Part shown: piece by piece, positions 17,416 to 25,360 of the stretch
How positions within the stretch are numbered: position 1 is the first letter of the stretch
How the letters are laid out: each line of letters begins with the position of its first letter
Source of the DNA: Lentzea tibetensis
Lineage (GTDB): Bacteria > Actinomycetota > Actinomycetes > Mycobacteriales > Pseudonocardiaceae
Reading direction: 5' to 3'
Assembly (NCBI RefSeq): GCF_007845675.1
Contig: NZ_VOBR01000011.1
Coordinates: forward strand, 22,672 to 86,671
DNA length: 64,000 bases
Translations under genes and position numbers: made by a program
The notes under the pieces: model-generated
What the model was told of the DNA's origin: nothing
Seen by the model: only the letters and a program-made list of their open reading frames with translations
Database searches by the model: none

Positions 17416-20316
17416 TCACCGGGCGGTCGGCTGCAGGCGGGCGGGCGGCTCTGCCTGCGGCCGTCCGAGAAGGTATCCCTGCGCCTGGTCGCAGCCAAGG
17501 TCCCGTAGCAGAGCGAACTGAGCGGGTTCCTCGACTCCCTCGGCGATCGTGGTGAGTCCGAGCGCCTGGCCGAGCCGGATGACCGCGGTGACGATCTCGC
17601 GGTCCGACGGATCGTTGACCAGGCCCGCGACGAACGAGCGGTCGACCTTCACGAAGCTCACCGGCAGCCGTTTCAGGTAGCTCAGCGACGAGTAGCCGGT
17701 GCCGAAGTCGTCGATGCCGAGCCGCACGCCCATGTCGCGGATCTCTTCGAGCTGCCGCAACGTGGCCGCGTCGGCCTCCATGATCGCGGTCTCGGTGAGC
17801 TCCAGCGCCAGCGCTGACGGTTCCAGCCCGGACTCGGCCAGCGCCGCGGTCACGACGTCCACGAGGTCACGCCGGGTCGCCTGCCGCGCCGACAGGTTCA
17901 CCGCGGTCCGCATGCCGGGCTCCACCTCGCCGCTCGCCCGCCACGCCGCGAGCTGGCGGCAGGCCTGGCCGAGCACGGACGTCCCGATCGGCACGATCAG
18001 TCCGCTGTCCTCGGCGACCTGGATGAACTCGCCCGGCGCGAGCATGCCGCGCTTCGGGTCGTTCAGACGCACCAGCGACTCCACGGCCACCGGCGCACCG
18101 GTGATCACGTCCACGACCGGCTGGTAGTGCAGCACGAACCGGTCGTCGCGCAGGCCCTGCCGCAGCGCGGCCGTGATCGCGATGCGGTCGATGGACCGCT
18201 CGCGCAGCGCCTCGTCGAAGATCTCGCAGCGGTTCTTGCCGCGCGCCTTCGCGCCGTACATGGCGGCGTCCGCGTCGCGCAGCAGGTCCTCCGGTGTCGG
18301 TGCGTCGCCGTTGGCCAGCGCGATGCCCACGGACGCGGTCACGACGACCTCGAACGAGTCGACGACAACGGGCGACGCGAGCGTGCGCGCCAGCCGTTCG
18401 GAGATCTCGATGACGTTCTGCTCCTGGCGCAGGTCCTGGCAGAGCACGACGAACTCGTCGCCGCCGAGCCGGGCGACCGTGTCGAACGGCCGCACGTGGT
18501 GCTGCAACCTGCGGCCCACCTCGCGCAGCACCTCGTCGCCGACGTCGTGGCCGAGGCTGTCGTTGACGTCCTTGAACCCGTCGAGGTCGATGAACAGCAC
18601 CGCGGTCAGCTGGTGCTGCCGCTCGGACCGGGCCAGCACCTGGCGCAGCCGGTCCAGCAGCAGGATGCGGTTCGGCAGGCCGGTCAGCGGGTCGTGCAGC
18701 GCCTGGCGCACCAGCTGCGCCTCGGCCTGCCGCCGCTCGGTGATGTCCTCGGCCTGGGTGACGAAGTACAGCGGCTCGCCGTCCTCGGCGGCCACCATGC
18801 ACGCCGTCATCACGGTCCACACCGTGCGCCCGTCGGAGTGCAGGTAGCGCTTCTCCATGCGGAACGGCCCGACGTGGTGGTCGGCGATCATGGCCGTCGC
18901 CGCCGACATCGACGCCTCGACGTCGTCGGGGTGGGTGAAGTCGGCGAACGAGCTGCCGATCAGCTCGGCCTCGGTGCGTCCCAGCATGTCGCACAGCGCC
19001 CGGTTGACCTGGGTGAGCTTCGTGTCGAGGTCGACGAGCGACATGCCGATGGACGCGTTGTCGAACGCCTGCTGGAAGCGTTCCTTCGCCTCGCGCAGCT
19101 CGGTCTCGGACGCGCGCTGCTCCTCGACCATGACCTGCAGGCGTTCGGCCATGCTGTTGAACGCGCCCGCCATCGCGCCGATCTCGTCCTTGCTGCGCAC
19201 CTGGACGCGGCCGGTCAGGTCGCCCTTGGCGAGCTCCGCCGCGCCGCGCGCCACCGTGCCGACGTCGCCGGTGATCCGCCGCGACTGCCACACGGTGAGC
19301 AGCACGGTCACCGCGAGCGTCGCGAGCACCGCCGCCAGCGCGAGCGCCCGGTCGCGCGCGTGCCCGTCGAGCCTGGCCTTCAGGAGCTGCCGCTCCTGCT
19401 CGAAGAGCCGGTCGGTCAGCTTCGCGAGCGAGTCGACCGCCCTGGTGACGCCCTGCTGGTACTCGGCGCGGTCCAGCTCGACCGTGCCCGCGTCGACGAA
19501 GCCGCGCGTCGTGGCCGTCCCGAGGTCGGTCACCGCGAGGTAGGTGTCGTGCAGCAATGGGCCGAGCGCCTGCTGCAGGCCGTCGTCACCCTCGCGGAAC
19601 GTCGTGAACAGGTCCTCCTGGAGGCCGTCGACGTGCTGGGTGAGCGTCGCGACGGTCGCCGCGACGGCCGTGCGGTCCTGGAGCGTGATCCGGGCGTCGA
19701 CCAGCAGCCCGTCGACGGTGTCGCCGAGCCTGCTGATCCGGTCGGCGAGCTCGGGCCCGTGCGTGACCAGCGCGTCGGCGAGGTTGTAGGTGCGCAGCTC
19801 GGGGTCGAGCACGAGGTTCGACGTCACGCCGACGTAGTTGATCAGCGTGCGGACGTTGCCGATCATCATCGTGTGCGCGGCGTCGCTGGCCGCCTCGTCC
19901 GGCTGACCCGTCCGCCAGGTCTTCCACCTGTCGGCCTGCGCGGCGGGCGTGGCGTTGATGTTGAGGTCGGCATTGGTGGTCCGCAGCTGCGAGCCGAGCC
20001 GGGCGTCGGCCTCGAGCAGCGCGGCGAAGTCCGCGTCGACCTTCTCGCTGCGGGCCTTCAGGTCCGCCTCCGGCCGTTCGCCCGCGAGGAACTGCCTGCT
20101 CAGCGTGCGGTGGGCGGAGAGGTCGACGAGCAACGTGGTGAGCGGCCGCAGGTAGTCCATGCCCCGCAGCTCGTTCTCGCTGAACTCGATGCGGCGCCCG
20201 TTCTCGACCATGAGCAGGTACGTCGCGGTCGCCAACGGGAGGGTGAACGCCAGCCCGATCATCGCGAGCTTGTGCCACACGCGAGACCGCCGGCGGCTGC
20301 ATGGTCTATTCGGCAC
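17416..20316 (-). CDS. Membrane-bound HAMP-PAS-GGDEF-EAL cyclic-di-GMP enzyme
   Basis: 966-aa sensor-linked c-di-GMP turnover protein. Order: TM helix near 14-36, an extracytoplasmic helical region with long coiled parts to about 318, TM helix near 322-344, HAMP to about 400, PAS about 415-540 (ending DITERRQAEAQL), GGDEF about 550-705 and EAL about 720-960. The cyclase motif RLGGDEF is intact. The EAL signature reads ESLVRL, keeping the metal-binding Glu. LELTE, DDFGTGYSS and EGVE are present, so phosphodiesterase activity is plausible. GTG start. It is followed 11 bp later by a solute-binding lipoprotein, suggesting sensing of an extracellular nutrient. That link is inference. Confidence 0.9.
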   Translation of the reverse strand: MPNRPCSRRRSRVWHKLAMIGLAFTLPLATATYLLMVENGRRIEFSENELRGMDYLRPLTTLLVDLSAHRTLSRQFLAGERPEADLKARSEKVDADFAALLEADARLGSQLRTTNADLNINATPAAQADRWKTWRTGQPDEAASDAAHTMMIGNVRTLINYVGVTSNLVLDPELRTYNLADALVTHGPELADRISRLGDTVDGLLVDARITLQDRTAVAATVATLTQHVDGLQEDLFTTFREGDDGLQQALGPLLHDTYLAVTDLGTATTRGFVDAGTVELDRAEYQQGVTRAVDSLAKLTDRLFEQERQLLKARLDGHARDRALALAAVLATLAVTVLLTVWQSRRITGDVGTVARGAAELAKGDLTGRVQVRSKDEIGAMAGAFNSMAERLQVMVEEQRASETELREAKERFQQAFDNASIGMSLVDLDTKLTQVNRALCDMLGRTEAELIGSSFADFTHPDDVEASMSAATAMIADHHVGPFRMEKRYLHSDGRTVWTVMTACMVAAEDGEPLYFVTQAEDITERRQAEAQLVRQALHDPLTGLPNRILLLDRLRQVLARSERQHQLTAVLFIDLDGFKDVNDSLGHDVGDEVLREVGRRLQHHVRPFDTVARLGGDEFVVLCQDLRQEQNVIEISERLARTLASPVVVDSFEVVVTASVGIALANGDAPTPEDLLRDADAAMYGAKARGKNRCEIFDEALRERSIDRIAITAALRQGLRDDRFVLHYQPVVDVITGAPVAVESLVRLNDPKRGMLAPGEFIQVAEDSGLIVPIGTSVLGQACRQLAAWRASGEVEPGMRTAVNLSARQATRRDLVDVVTAALAESGLEPSALALELTETAIMEADAATLRQLEEIRDMGVRLGIDDFGTGYSSLSYLKRLPVSFVKVDRSFVAGLVNDPSDREIVTAVIRLGQALGLTTIAEGVEEPAQFALLRDLGCDQAQGYLLGRPQAEPPARLQPTAR

Positions 20317-20504
20317 AGTCGCGACTGCCTATTCGGCTCCGTGGAGTGATCCGGCTCACCCTACCGGGCTACGGTAGTTGCATCGACCGTCGGTGGGTAT
20401 GTCGTTGCGGTGTGTTGGCCATTGTCGAGTCCACGGGCGAGTTGCGCCATCAAACGTCTCAATTGGTCGGTGCGGACCACCCGATGGGGCGGTCCGCACT
20501 TTCA

Positions 20505-20675
20505 TCAGACGGTGATGGACCAGGTGTCGCGCACACCCGTGTCACCAGGGCTGTTGTCGCCCATCCGCAGCGTCCACCTGCCGCCCGCCCGTTCGCCCGC
20601 GGCCGGATGAACGGTGAAGGATTTCGCCCCCGGAGAGACGAGTGCACGGGAGCCGCCGTAACGCTGCAATTGGTA
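20505..20675 (-). pseudogene. C-terminal remnant of a secreted protein P/Homo B domain
   Basis: On the minus strand, 56 codons are open between stops and end at TGA (20505-20507). They read as the end of a proprotein-convertase P domain: KSFTVHPAAGE, GGRWTLRMGDN, then PGDTGVRDTWSITV. The WTLRxxDNxxGDTGxxxxWS pattern is characteristic of this domain in actinomycete secreted peptidases and hydrolases. There is no start codon, ribosome site or upstream catalytic domain, so it is a decayed 3' fragment. It was probably left by deletion when the chitinase or GGDEF side was rearranged. Confidence 0.7.
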
Positions 20676-20800
20676 TCAGCGGCCTGCGGGTAAGACGAGA
20701 GAAATATTCAGGTCTTGAATGCGGGTGTGCGTCGCGCCGTCGGCCGGGGGAACAGGGTTTGGCAACCCTTATGGCCCTCTGCATGTTGGTCCGAATGCCG

Positions 20801-20816
20801 GGTTGTCTAGACCTTT
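20801..20816. promoter_or_regulatory. DasR-responsive element (dre)-like operator upstream of chitinase
   Basis: GGTTGTCTAGACCTTT shares 12 of 16 positions, including the core GTCTAGAC palindrome, with the Streptomyces dre consensus AGTGGTCTAGACCACT. DasR is the GntR-type repressor of chitin/N-acetylglucosamine genes, and the site lies 67 bp before a chitinase, which is the expected target. Confidence 0.65.
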
Positions 20817-20882
20817 CATCCACGCCACGATCGGATGTGGGCCGCCCCCCGCCGCATTGGCACGTCCTGAGGGAGTCGGGGA

Positions 20883-21920
20883 ATGAGTGGCTGGAAAGCA
20901 CTGCTGGCGGTAGGCGCCCTGATCGCCTCCGTCGTGACACCGGCACCGGCCGCCAACGCGGCTGACGTGTGCGCGGTGAAGTCCCGTCCGTCGGGCAAGG
21001 TCCTGCACGGGTACTGGGAGAACTGGGACGGCGCATCGAACGGCGTGCACCCGCCGTTCGGCTGGACGCCGATCACCGACCCGCGCATCCGCCAGCACGG
21101 CTACAACGTGATCAACGCGGCGTTCCCGGTGATCCGCTCGGACGGCACGGTCCTGTGGGAAGACGGCATGGACGCGACCGTGAAGGTCCCGACACCCGCC
21201 GAGATGTGCGCGGCCAAGGCGGCGGGTCTGACGATCCTGATGTCGATCGGCGGCGCGACCGCGGGCATCGACCTGAACTCGCGGGCCGTGGCGGACAAGT
21301 TCATCGCCACCGTCGTGCCGCTGTTGAAGAAGTACAACTTCGACGGCATCGACATCGACATCGAGACCGGCCTGACCAACAGCGGCAACATCAAGACGCT
21401 GTCGACGTCGCAGGCGAACCTCATCCACATCATCGATGGCGTGCTCTCGCGGATGCCGTCGAACTTCGGCCTGACCATGGCGCCGGAGACCGCGTACGTG
21501 ACCGGCGGCAGCATCACCTACGGCTCGATCTGGGGCGCGTATCTGCCCATCGTCAAGAAGTACGCGGACAACGGCCGGCTGTGGTGGCTGAACATGCAGT
21601 ACTACAACGGTTCCATGTACGGCTGCTCCGGTGACTCCTACCAGGCGGGCACCGTGCAGGGCTTCGTCGCGCAGACCAACTGCCTCAACAAGGGACTCGT
21701 CGTGCAGGGCGTCACGATCAAGGTGCCGCTCGACAAGCAGGTGCCCGGCCTGCCCGCGCAGCCCGGTGCCGGTGGCGGCTACATGTCCACCGGCCTGGTC
21801 GGCCAGGCGTGGAACAACTACGGAGGCGGTCTCAAGGGCCTCATGACGTGGTCGATCAACTGGGACGGCTCGCGCAACTGGACGTTCGGCGACAACGTGA
21901 AGTCGCTACAGCGCCGCTAG
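20883..21920 (+). CDS. Secreted GH18 chitinase
   Basis: 345-aa enzyme that hydrolyses chitin through substrate-assisted catalysis. A Sec signal (about residues 1-26, ending AANA-AD) precedes a single GH18 barrel with no carbohydrate-binding module. It carries the SxGG-type strand (MSIGGAT) and the family motif DGxDxDxE as FDGIDIDIE, with E161 the catalytic acid. NMQYYN and MTWSINWD match later barrel strands. ATG start with a GAGGGAG/GGGGA ribosome site. Control by DasR is suggested by the dre-like site. The 3' end overlaps the convergent enolase-superfamily gene by 15 bp. Confidence 0.94.
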   Translation: MSGWKALLAVGALIASVVTPAPAANAADVCAVKSRPSGKVLHGYWENWDGASNGVHPPFGWTPITDPRIRQHGYNVINAAFPVIRSDGTVLWEDGMDATVKVPTPAEMCAAKAAGLTILMSIGGATAGIDLNSRAVADKFIATVVPLLKKYNFDGIDIDIETGLTNSGNIKTLSTSQANLIHIIDGVLSRMPSNFGLTMAPETAYVTGGSITYGSIWGAYLPIVKKYADNGRLWWLNMQYYNGSMYGCSGDSYQAGTVQGFVAQTNCLNKGLVVQGVTIKVPLDKQVPGLPAQPGAGGGYMSTGLVGQAWNNYGGGLKGLMTWSINWDGSRNWTFGDNVKSLQRR

Positions 21921-23036
21921 TTCTCTGACGGTTGCTTCGTCCACCTCGACGCCGAGACCGGGCCCGGTCGGCACCAGCGCTCGTCCGGCGTCGAGGTGGA
22001 CTGTCGTTGTGGCGTATGGAGATTCGATGAACTGCCGCCCGTTGAGGTCGACGGGCGTGCCGATGCCGAACGCGGCGAACAGGTGGAGACTCGCGGCCAG
22101 CCCGATGTCGGAGTCGGTGAGGCCGGACCCCATGAGCCGCACGCCGCAGTCCTCAGCCAGTTGGCACAACCGCCGCGACAGCATGAGCCCCCCGCTGCGC
22201 TGGACCTTCGCGATCGCCACGTCCACCGCGTCGAGCTTCACGAACGTCGCCAGGTCCGTCGGGTGCCGCAGACTCTCGTCCAGCGCGACCGGCAGCGGCG
22301 ACGCCGCGCGCAGCCGCTTCTGCCCCGCGACGTCGTTGGCGGGCAGCGGCTGCTCGAACGCCGTGACGCCCAGGTCCTGCAACAGGTGCGCCATCCGGAT
22401 CGCCGTGTCGCACGTGTACGCCTGGTTCGCGTCCACCCACAGCGGTGCCTCGGGCGCGGCGGTGCGCACGGCCGTCACCACGGCGAGGTCGGTGCGTTCG
22501 TCGTTGAGCCCGATCTTCACCTTGAACGCTTCGTAGCCGTGGGCTCGTCCTTCGTCGACGCAGTCCGTGACCTCGTCGGGTGTCTGCCCGGACACGATCC
22601 ACGCCAGCTGGATGTCCTCGGTGCGCCGCTGCCCCCACAGCACGCCGATCGGGACGTTGAGTGCGCGCCCGAGCAGGTCGTGCAACGCCACGTCCACCGC
22701 CGACTTGGCCAGCGGGGCGCCGATCGAGAACCCGCGGTTGATGGTGCGGTCGAAGATCCGGCTGATCCCGTCGAGATCCCACACCGGCCGCCCGATGATC
22801 GCGGGCGCCAGGTAGTTCTCGATCGTCGACACGATCGACTCGGTCGTCTCGTACGTCCACGCGGGAATCGGCGTCGCCTCACCCCAGCCGTGCACGCCGT
22901 CCGCGCTCACCTTGACCAGCACGCGGATGCTCGGCGTTCCCTTCACCGCGACCGATCCGCCCGACACGCCGAAGCTGCGCACCGTCGGCAGCGCGACGGC
23001 GAACGTCTCGACGCGGTCGACTGTCAGACCGATCAT
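21906..23036 (-). CDS. Enolase-superfamily enzyme (muconate cycloisomerase / dipeptide epimerase-like)
   Basis: 376 aa with the N-terminal capping domain and a TIM barrel of the muconate-lactonising subgroup. Visible residues: FKVKIG (the KxK base), WVDANQAY (first metal Asp), FEQPLP (Glu), ALDES (third ligand) and AKVQRSGG (second catalytic Lys). All five positions are present, so it should be active. Substrates in this subgroup range from muconate to o-succinylbenzoate and L-Ala-D/L-Glu dipeptides, and the sequence alone does not choose. It shares orientation with the LacI gene 376 bp upstream; a sugar or cell-wall-derived substrate is possible given the chitinase next door. Confidence 0.87.
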   Translation of the reverse strand: MIGLTVDRVETFAVALPTVRSFGVSGGSVAVKGTPSIRVLVKVSADGVHGWGEATPIPAWTYETTESIVSTIENYLAPAIIGRPVWDLDGISRIFDRTINRGFSIGAPLAKSAVDVALHDLLGRALNVPIGVLWGQRRTEDIQLAWIVSGQTPDEVTDCVDEGRAHGYEAFKVKIGLNDERTDLAVVTAVRTAAPEAPLWVDANQAYTCDTAIRMAHLLQDLGVTAFEQPLPANDVAGQKRLRAASPLPVALDESLRHPTDLATFVKLDAVDVAIAKVQRSGGLMLSRRLCQLAEDCGVRLMGSGLTDSDIGLAASLHLFAAFGIGTPVDLNGRQFIESPYATTTVHLDAGRALVPTGPGLGVEVDEATVRELAAL

Positions 23037-23411
23037 TCGATCTTCCTCTCCGGGGCCGTTACCAGGTGTTTCTCGTCAACGGGCCGTTGACTCGGCCTTC
23101 TGGGTTGTGGGCGGAACGTTTGGGGTCGGAGAATCGTTGCGCAAGGAGGAAGCGCGGGGGCAGCGGGCAAGCTCCCGCCGCGGGAGTCACGGTGGTGGCC
23201 CGGCGCTGGCCGGTGGCTCGGCCCACGGGCATCCCTACAGGACGGCGTGGCCCGCAATCGGCTCGCAGCCCGGCCCGTGGCAGTCGCTCCAGGCTCGCCC
23301 GCGGCACGGTCTCGCGGCGGTGGTCGGTTACTGGCCAGCGGCACAGCCTCACGGAACTCGCCCGGAGCGCGCCAGCCCAGCCGCGGTCTGGTGCCGTCCC
23401 GCGGCACAGCC
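23037..23411. other. Intergenic region with short direct repeats
   Basis: 375 bp between the lacI-type and enolase-type genes. Frames across it have no homology-like features or ribosome sites. The right half holds three copies of a 17-bp repeat (listed separately). It may be decayed 3' sequence, because repeats begin exactly at the LacI stop. Confidence 0.6.
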
Positions 23412-23417
23412 TCACGG
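23301..23417. repeat. Three 17-bp imperfect direct repeats at the 3' end of the LacI gene
   Basis: GCGGCACAGCCTCACGG occurs at 23338-23354 and 23401-23417, with a diverged copy (GCGGCACGGTCTCGCGG) at 23301-23317. Spacing is 37 and 63 bp. The right-most copy overlaps the TGA of the LacI-family gene. Function unknown. Confidence 0.6.
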
Positions 23418-24443
23418 CGGCGGCCCGGTGCTCGCCCGCAGCACGACCTGCCCCTGCACGCGCTCGACGCGAACACGAGCGGGACGCTCGGGCAGCAGCG
23501 CCATCTCCATCGCCCGCTCGCCGAGGTCTTCGAGCGGCAGCGCCACGGTGGTGAGCGGGGGAGTGAGGTCGCGGATCATCGGGATGTCGTCGAACCCGGC
23601 CAGCGACACGTCGTCCGGCACGCGCAGCCCGGCCTCGCGGAACGCGGCCAGCGCGCCGATCGCCATCACGTCCGTCGAGGCGAACACGCAGGTGGCGCGC
23701 AAGCCTCTGCGCAGCAGTTCCTGAGTGGCCTCGTAGCCGCCGTCACGCGTGAACGCGCCCTCGACGATCTGCGTCGACAGCAGGTGGATGCCCCACGAAG
23801 CGAGCGCCGACCGGAAGCCGGCGAGCCGGTCTACGACGGTCGTCAGCGACAGGGGGCCGGACAGCACGGCGAACGAGCGGTGGCCCAGTGCGAGCAACGA
23901 CCGCGCGAGTTCGGCCGCGCCACCCCGGTTCTCCGGCAGCACCGCGTCCGCGCGCACACCGCGATGCCTGCTGATGACCGCGACCCGGCCGCCAGTCGCG
24001 CGGTACAGGTCGAGCTCCCTGCGCAGGGACTCCTGCCACTCGCGGTTCTCGAAACCGGAGCCGACCAGCAGCATCGCGCGCACCCGCTGGCCGCGCATCA
24101 TCGACGCGTACGAGATCTCGCGCAGCGGGTCGCGGAACGTGCTGCCCAGGATGACCTGGAGGTCGTGCCGGGAGGCCGCGCGCATGACGCCGCGCGCGAT
24201 GCCCGCGAAGTACGGGTCGCCGATGTCGTGGCAGATGACGCCGACACCCGCGTTCGACGACTTCGCCAGTGCTCTCGCGTGCGCGTTCGGCGAGTAGGCC
24301 AGGCGCTCCGCCGCCGCGCGGACGCGTTGTCGCAGGTCGGCGCGGACCTGGGTCGCGCCGTTGAGCGCGCGGGACGCCGTTGCGAGCGAGACGCCGGCCG
24401 CGCGGGCCACGTCGCCCAGCGTCACCTGCCCCTGTTCGGCCAT
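23412..24443 (-). CDS. LacI-family transcriptional regulator
   Basis: 343 aa. The N-terminal HTH (VTLGDVARAAGVSLATASRA) and hinge helix (RLAYSPNAHARALA) are diagnostic. A periplasmic-binding-protein-like sugar-sensing core follows (GVICHDIGDPYFAGI; VFASTDVMAIGAL; AGFDDIPM). ATG start with AAGGGAG 6 nt upstream. It probably binds the two GAAAGCGCTTTC palindromes just upstream of its own start, which also precede the divergent ABC transporter genes, so it likely represses both in the absence of its ligand. Confidence 0.93.
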   Translation of the reverse strand: MAEQGQVTLGDVARAAGVSLATASRALNGATQVRADLRQRVRAAAERLAYSPNAHARALAKSSNAGVGVICHDIGDPYFAGIARGVMRAASRHDLQVILGSTFRDPLREISYASMMRGQRVRAMLLVGSGFENREWQESLRRELDLYRATGGRVAVISRHRGVRADAVLPENRGGAAELARSLLALGHRSFAVLSGPLSLTTVVDRLAGFRSALASWGIHLLSTQIVEGAFTRDGGYEATQELLRRGLRATCVFASTDVMAIGALAAFREAGLRVPDDVSLAGFDDIPMIRDLTPPLTTVALPLEDLGERAMEMALLPERPARVRVERVQGQVVLRASTGPPP

Positions 24444-24483
24444 ATGACTCCCTTGACCGGTTTGTGAGCCGGTTCTACGTTAG

Positions 24484-24512
24484 CGGAAAGCGCTTTCCGA
24501 AAGCGCTTTCCG
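24484..24512. promoter_or_regulatory. Two overlapping LacI-family operators
   Basis: A perfect 16-bp palindrome CGGAAAGCGCTTTCCG (24484-24499) is followed by a second site (24497-24512) with a perfect GAAAGCGCTTTC core. Centres are 13 bp apart. The central CG-containing palindrome is typical of LacI-family operators. The sites lie 41 bp from the LacI start and about 50 bp from the divergent permease start. Confidence 0.85.
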
Positions 24513-24562
24513 TCACCAGTGACGACAGGGATGACGACAGAGGGATGACGACAGGGAGTGCG

Positions 24563-25342
24563 ATGGACTGGCTGGAACGGACCTGGCGTCCCGCCCTGCT
24601 GCTGGTTGCGTTCCTCGCGCTGTGGCAGGTGGTGACGGCGACCGGGTTGATCGCGCCGTACCTCGTGCCGTCGCCGGGCGACACGCTCGACGTGCTGGTC
24701 GGCAAGTGGCCGTACATCTGGCAGCACACGTGGGTCACCACCTACGAGACCGTGCTCGGGTTCGTGATCGCGGCGGTCGTCGGCGTGCTCGCCGCGGTCG
24801 CGATGGTCTACTCCGGCACGGTCGAGAAGACGCTCTACCCGATCCTGCTGTTCGCGCAGGTCATCCCCAAGATCGCGATCGCGCCGCTGTTCGTGGTGTG
24901 GCTGGGTTTCGGGTTGGGGCCGAAGGTGCTCGTGGCGGTGCTCATCGCGTTCTTCCCGGTGGTGATCTCGATGGTCACCGGGCTGAAGTCGGTCGACACC
25001 GAGATGCTGGAACTGGCGTCGACCATGGGCGGCGGGCCGCTCAAGACGTTCGTCAAGATCCGGTTCCCCGCCTCGCTGCCGCACCTGTTCTCGGGGCTCA
25101 AGGTCGCGGTGACCCTGGCCGTGACCGGCGCGGTCGTCGGCGAGTTCGTCGGCGCGAACGAAGGCCTCGGCTTCGTGATCCTCCAGGCCAACGGCAATCT
25201 CGACACACCGATGCTGTTCGCCGGCCTGATCGTCATGTCGGTCGTCGGCGTCGTCCTGTTCGTCCTGCTCGAGCTCGCGGAGCGGTTCGTGTTGCCGTGG
25301 CACGTCAGCCGCCGCGGCTCGGCCGTGACCACCACCATCTAG
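24563..25342 (+). CDS. ABC transporter permease (BPD family, SsuC/TauC/NitT type)
   Basis: 259-aa inner-membrane permease with about six hydrophobic helices. The EAA loop reads ELASTMGGGPLKTFVKIRFPASLPH, shortened key: E-A-S-T-M-G near residue 150. Start chosen at ATG 24563 with AGGGAG just ahead; ATG 24545 in frame is possible. The leader contains three imperfect copies of GATGACGACAG(A)GG, which creates several start-like ATGs. First gene of a permease, binding-protein, ATPase operon. Confidence 0.88.
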   Translation: MDWLERTWRPALLLVAFLALWQVVTATGLIAPYLVPSPGDTLDVLVGKWPYIWQHTWVTTYETVLGFVIAAVVGVLAAVAMVYSGTVEKTLYPILLFAQVIPKIAIAPLFVVWLGFGLGPKVLVAVLIAFFPVVISMVTGLKSVDTEMLELASTMGGGPLKTFVKIRFPASLPHLFSGLKVAVTLAVTGAVVGEFVGANEGLGFVILQANGNLDTPMLFAGLIVMSVVGVVLFVLLELAERFVLPWHVSRRGSAVTTTI

Positions 25343-25360
25343 CGAAGGGCCTTCGATTCG

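Larger units (their letters stand above)
20317..20882. other. Intergenic region with gene remnant and chitinase control region
   Basis: 566 bp without an intact gene. From left: about 190 bp of upstream region of the GGDEF-EAL gene with no clear promoter, a minus-strand P-domain gene remnant (20505-20675), about 125 bp of unremarkable sequence, then the chitinase upstream region with a dre-like palindrome at 20801-20816 and a GAGGGAG ribosome site just before 20883. Confidence 0.7.

Noticed and set aside
18127-20349. 740-codon plus-strand frame opposite the GGDEF-EAL gene
   Set aside because: Composition of an antisense shadow; the minus strand has intact GGDEF, EAL, PAS and HAMP domains.
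24380-24562. N-terminal extension of the ABC permease
   Set aside because: Upstream codons cover the LacI operators and read as Arg/Pro-rich non-membrane sequence; a later ATG with a ribosome site is better.
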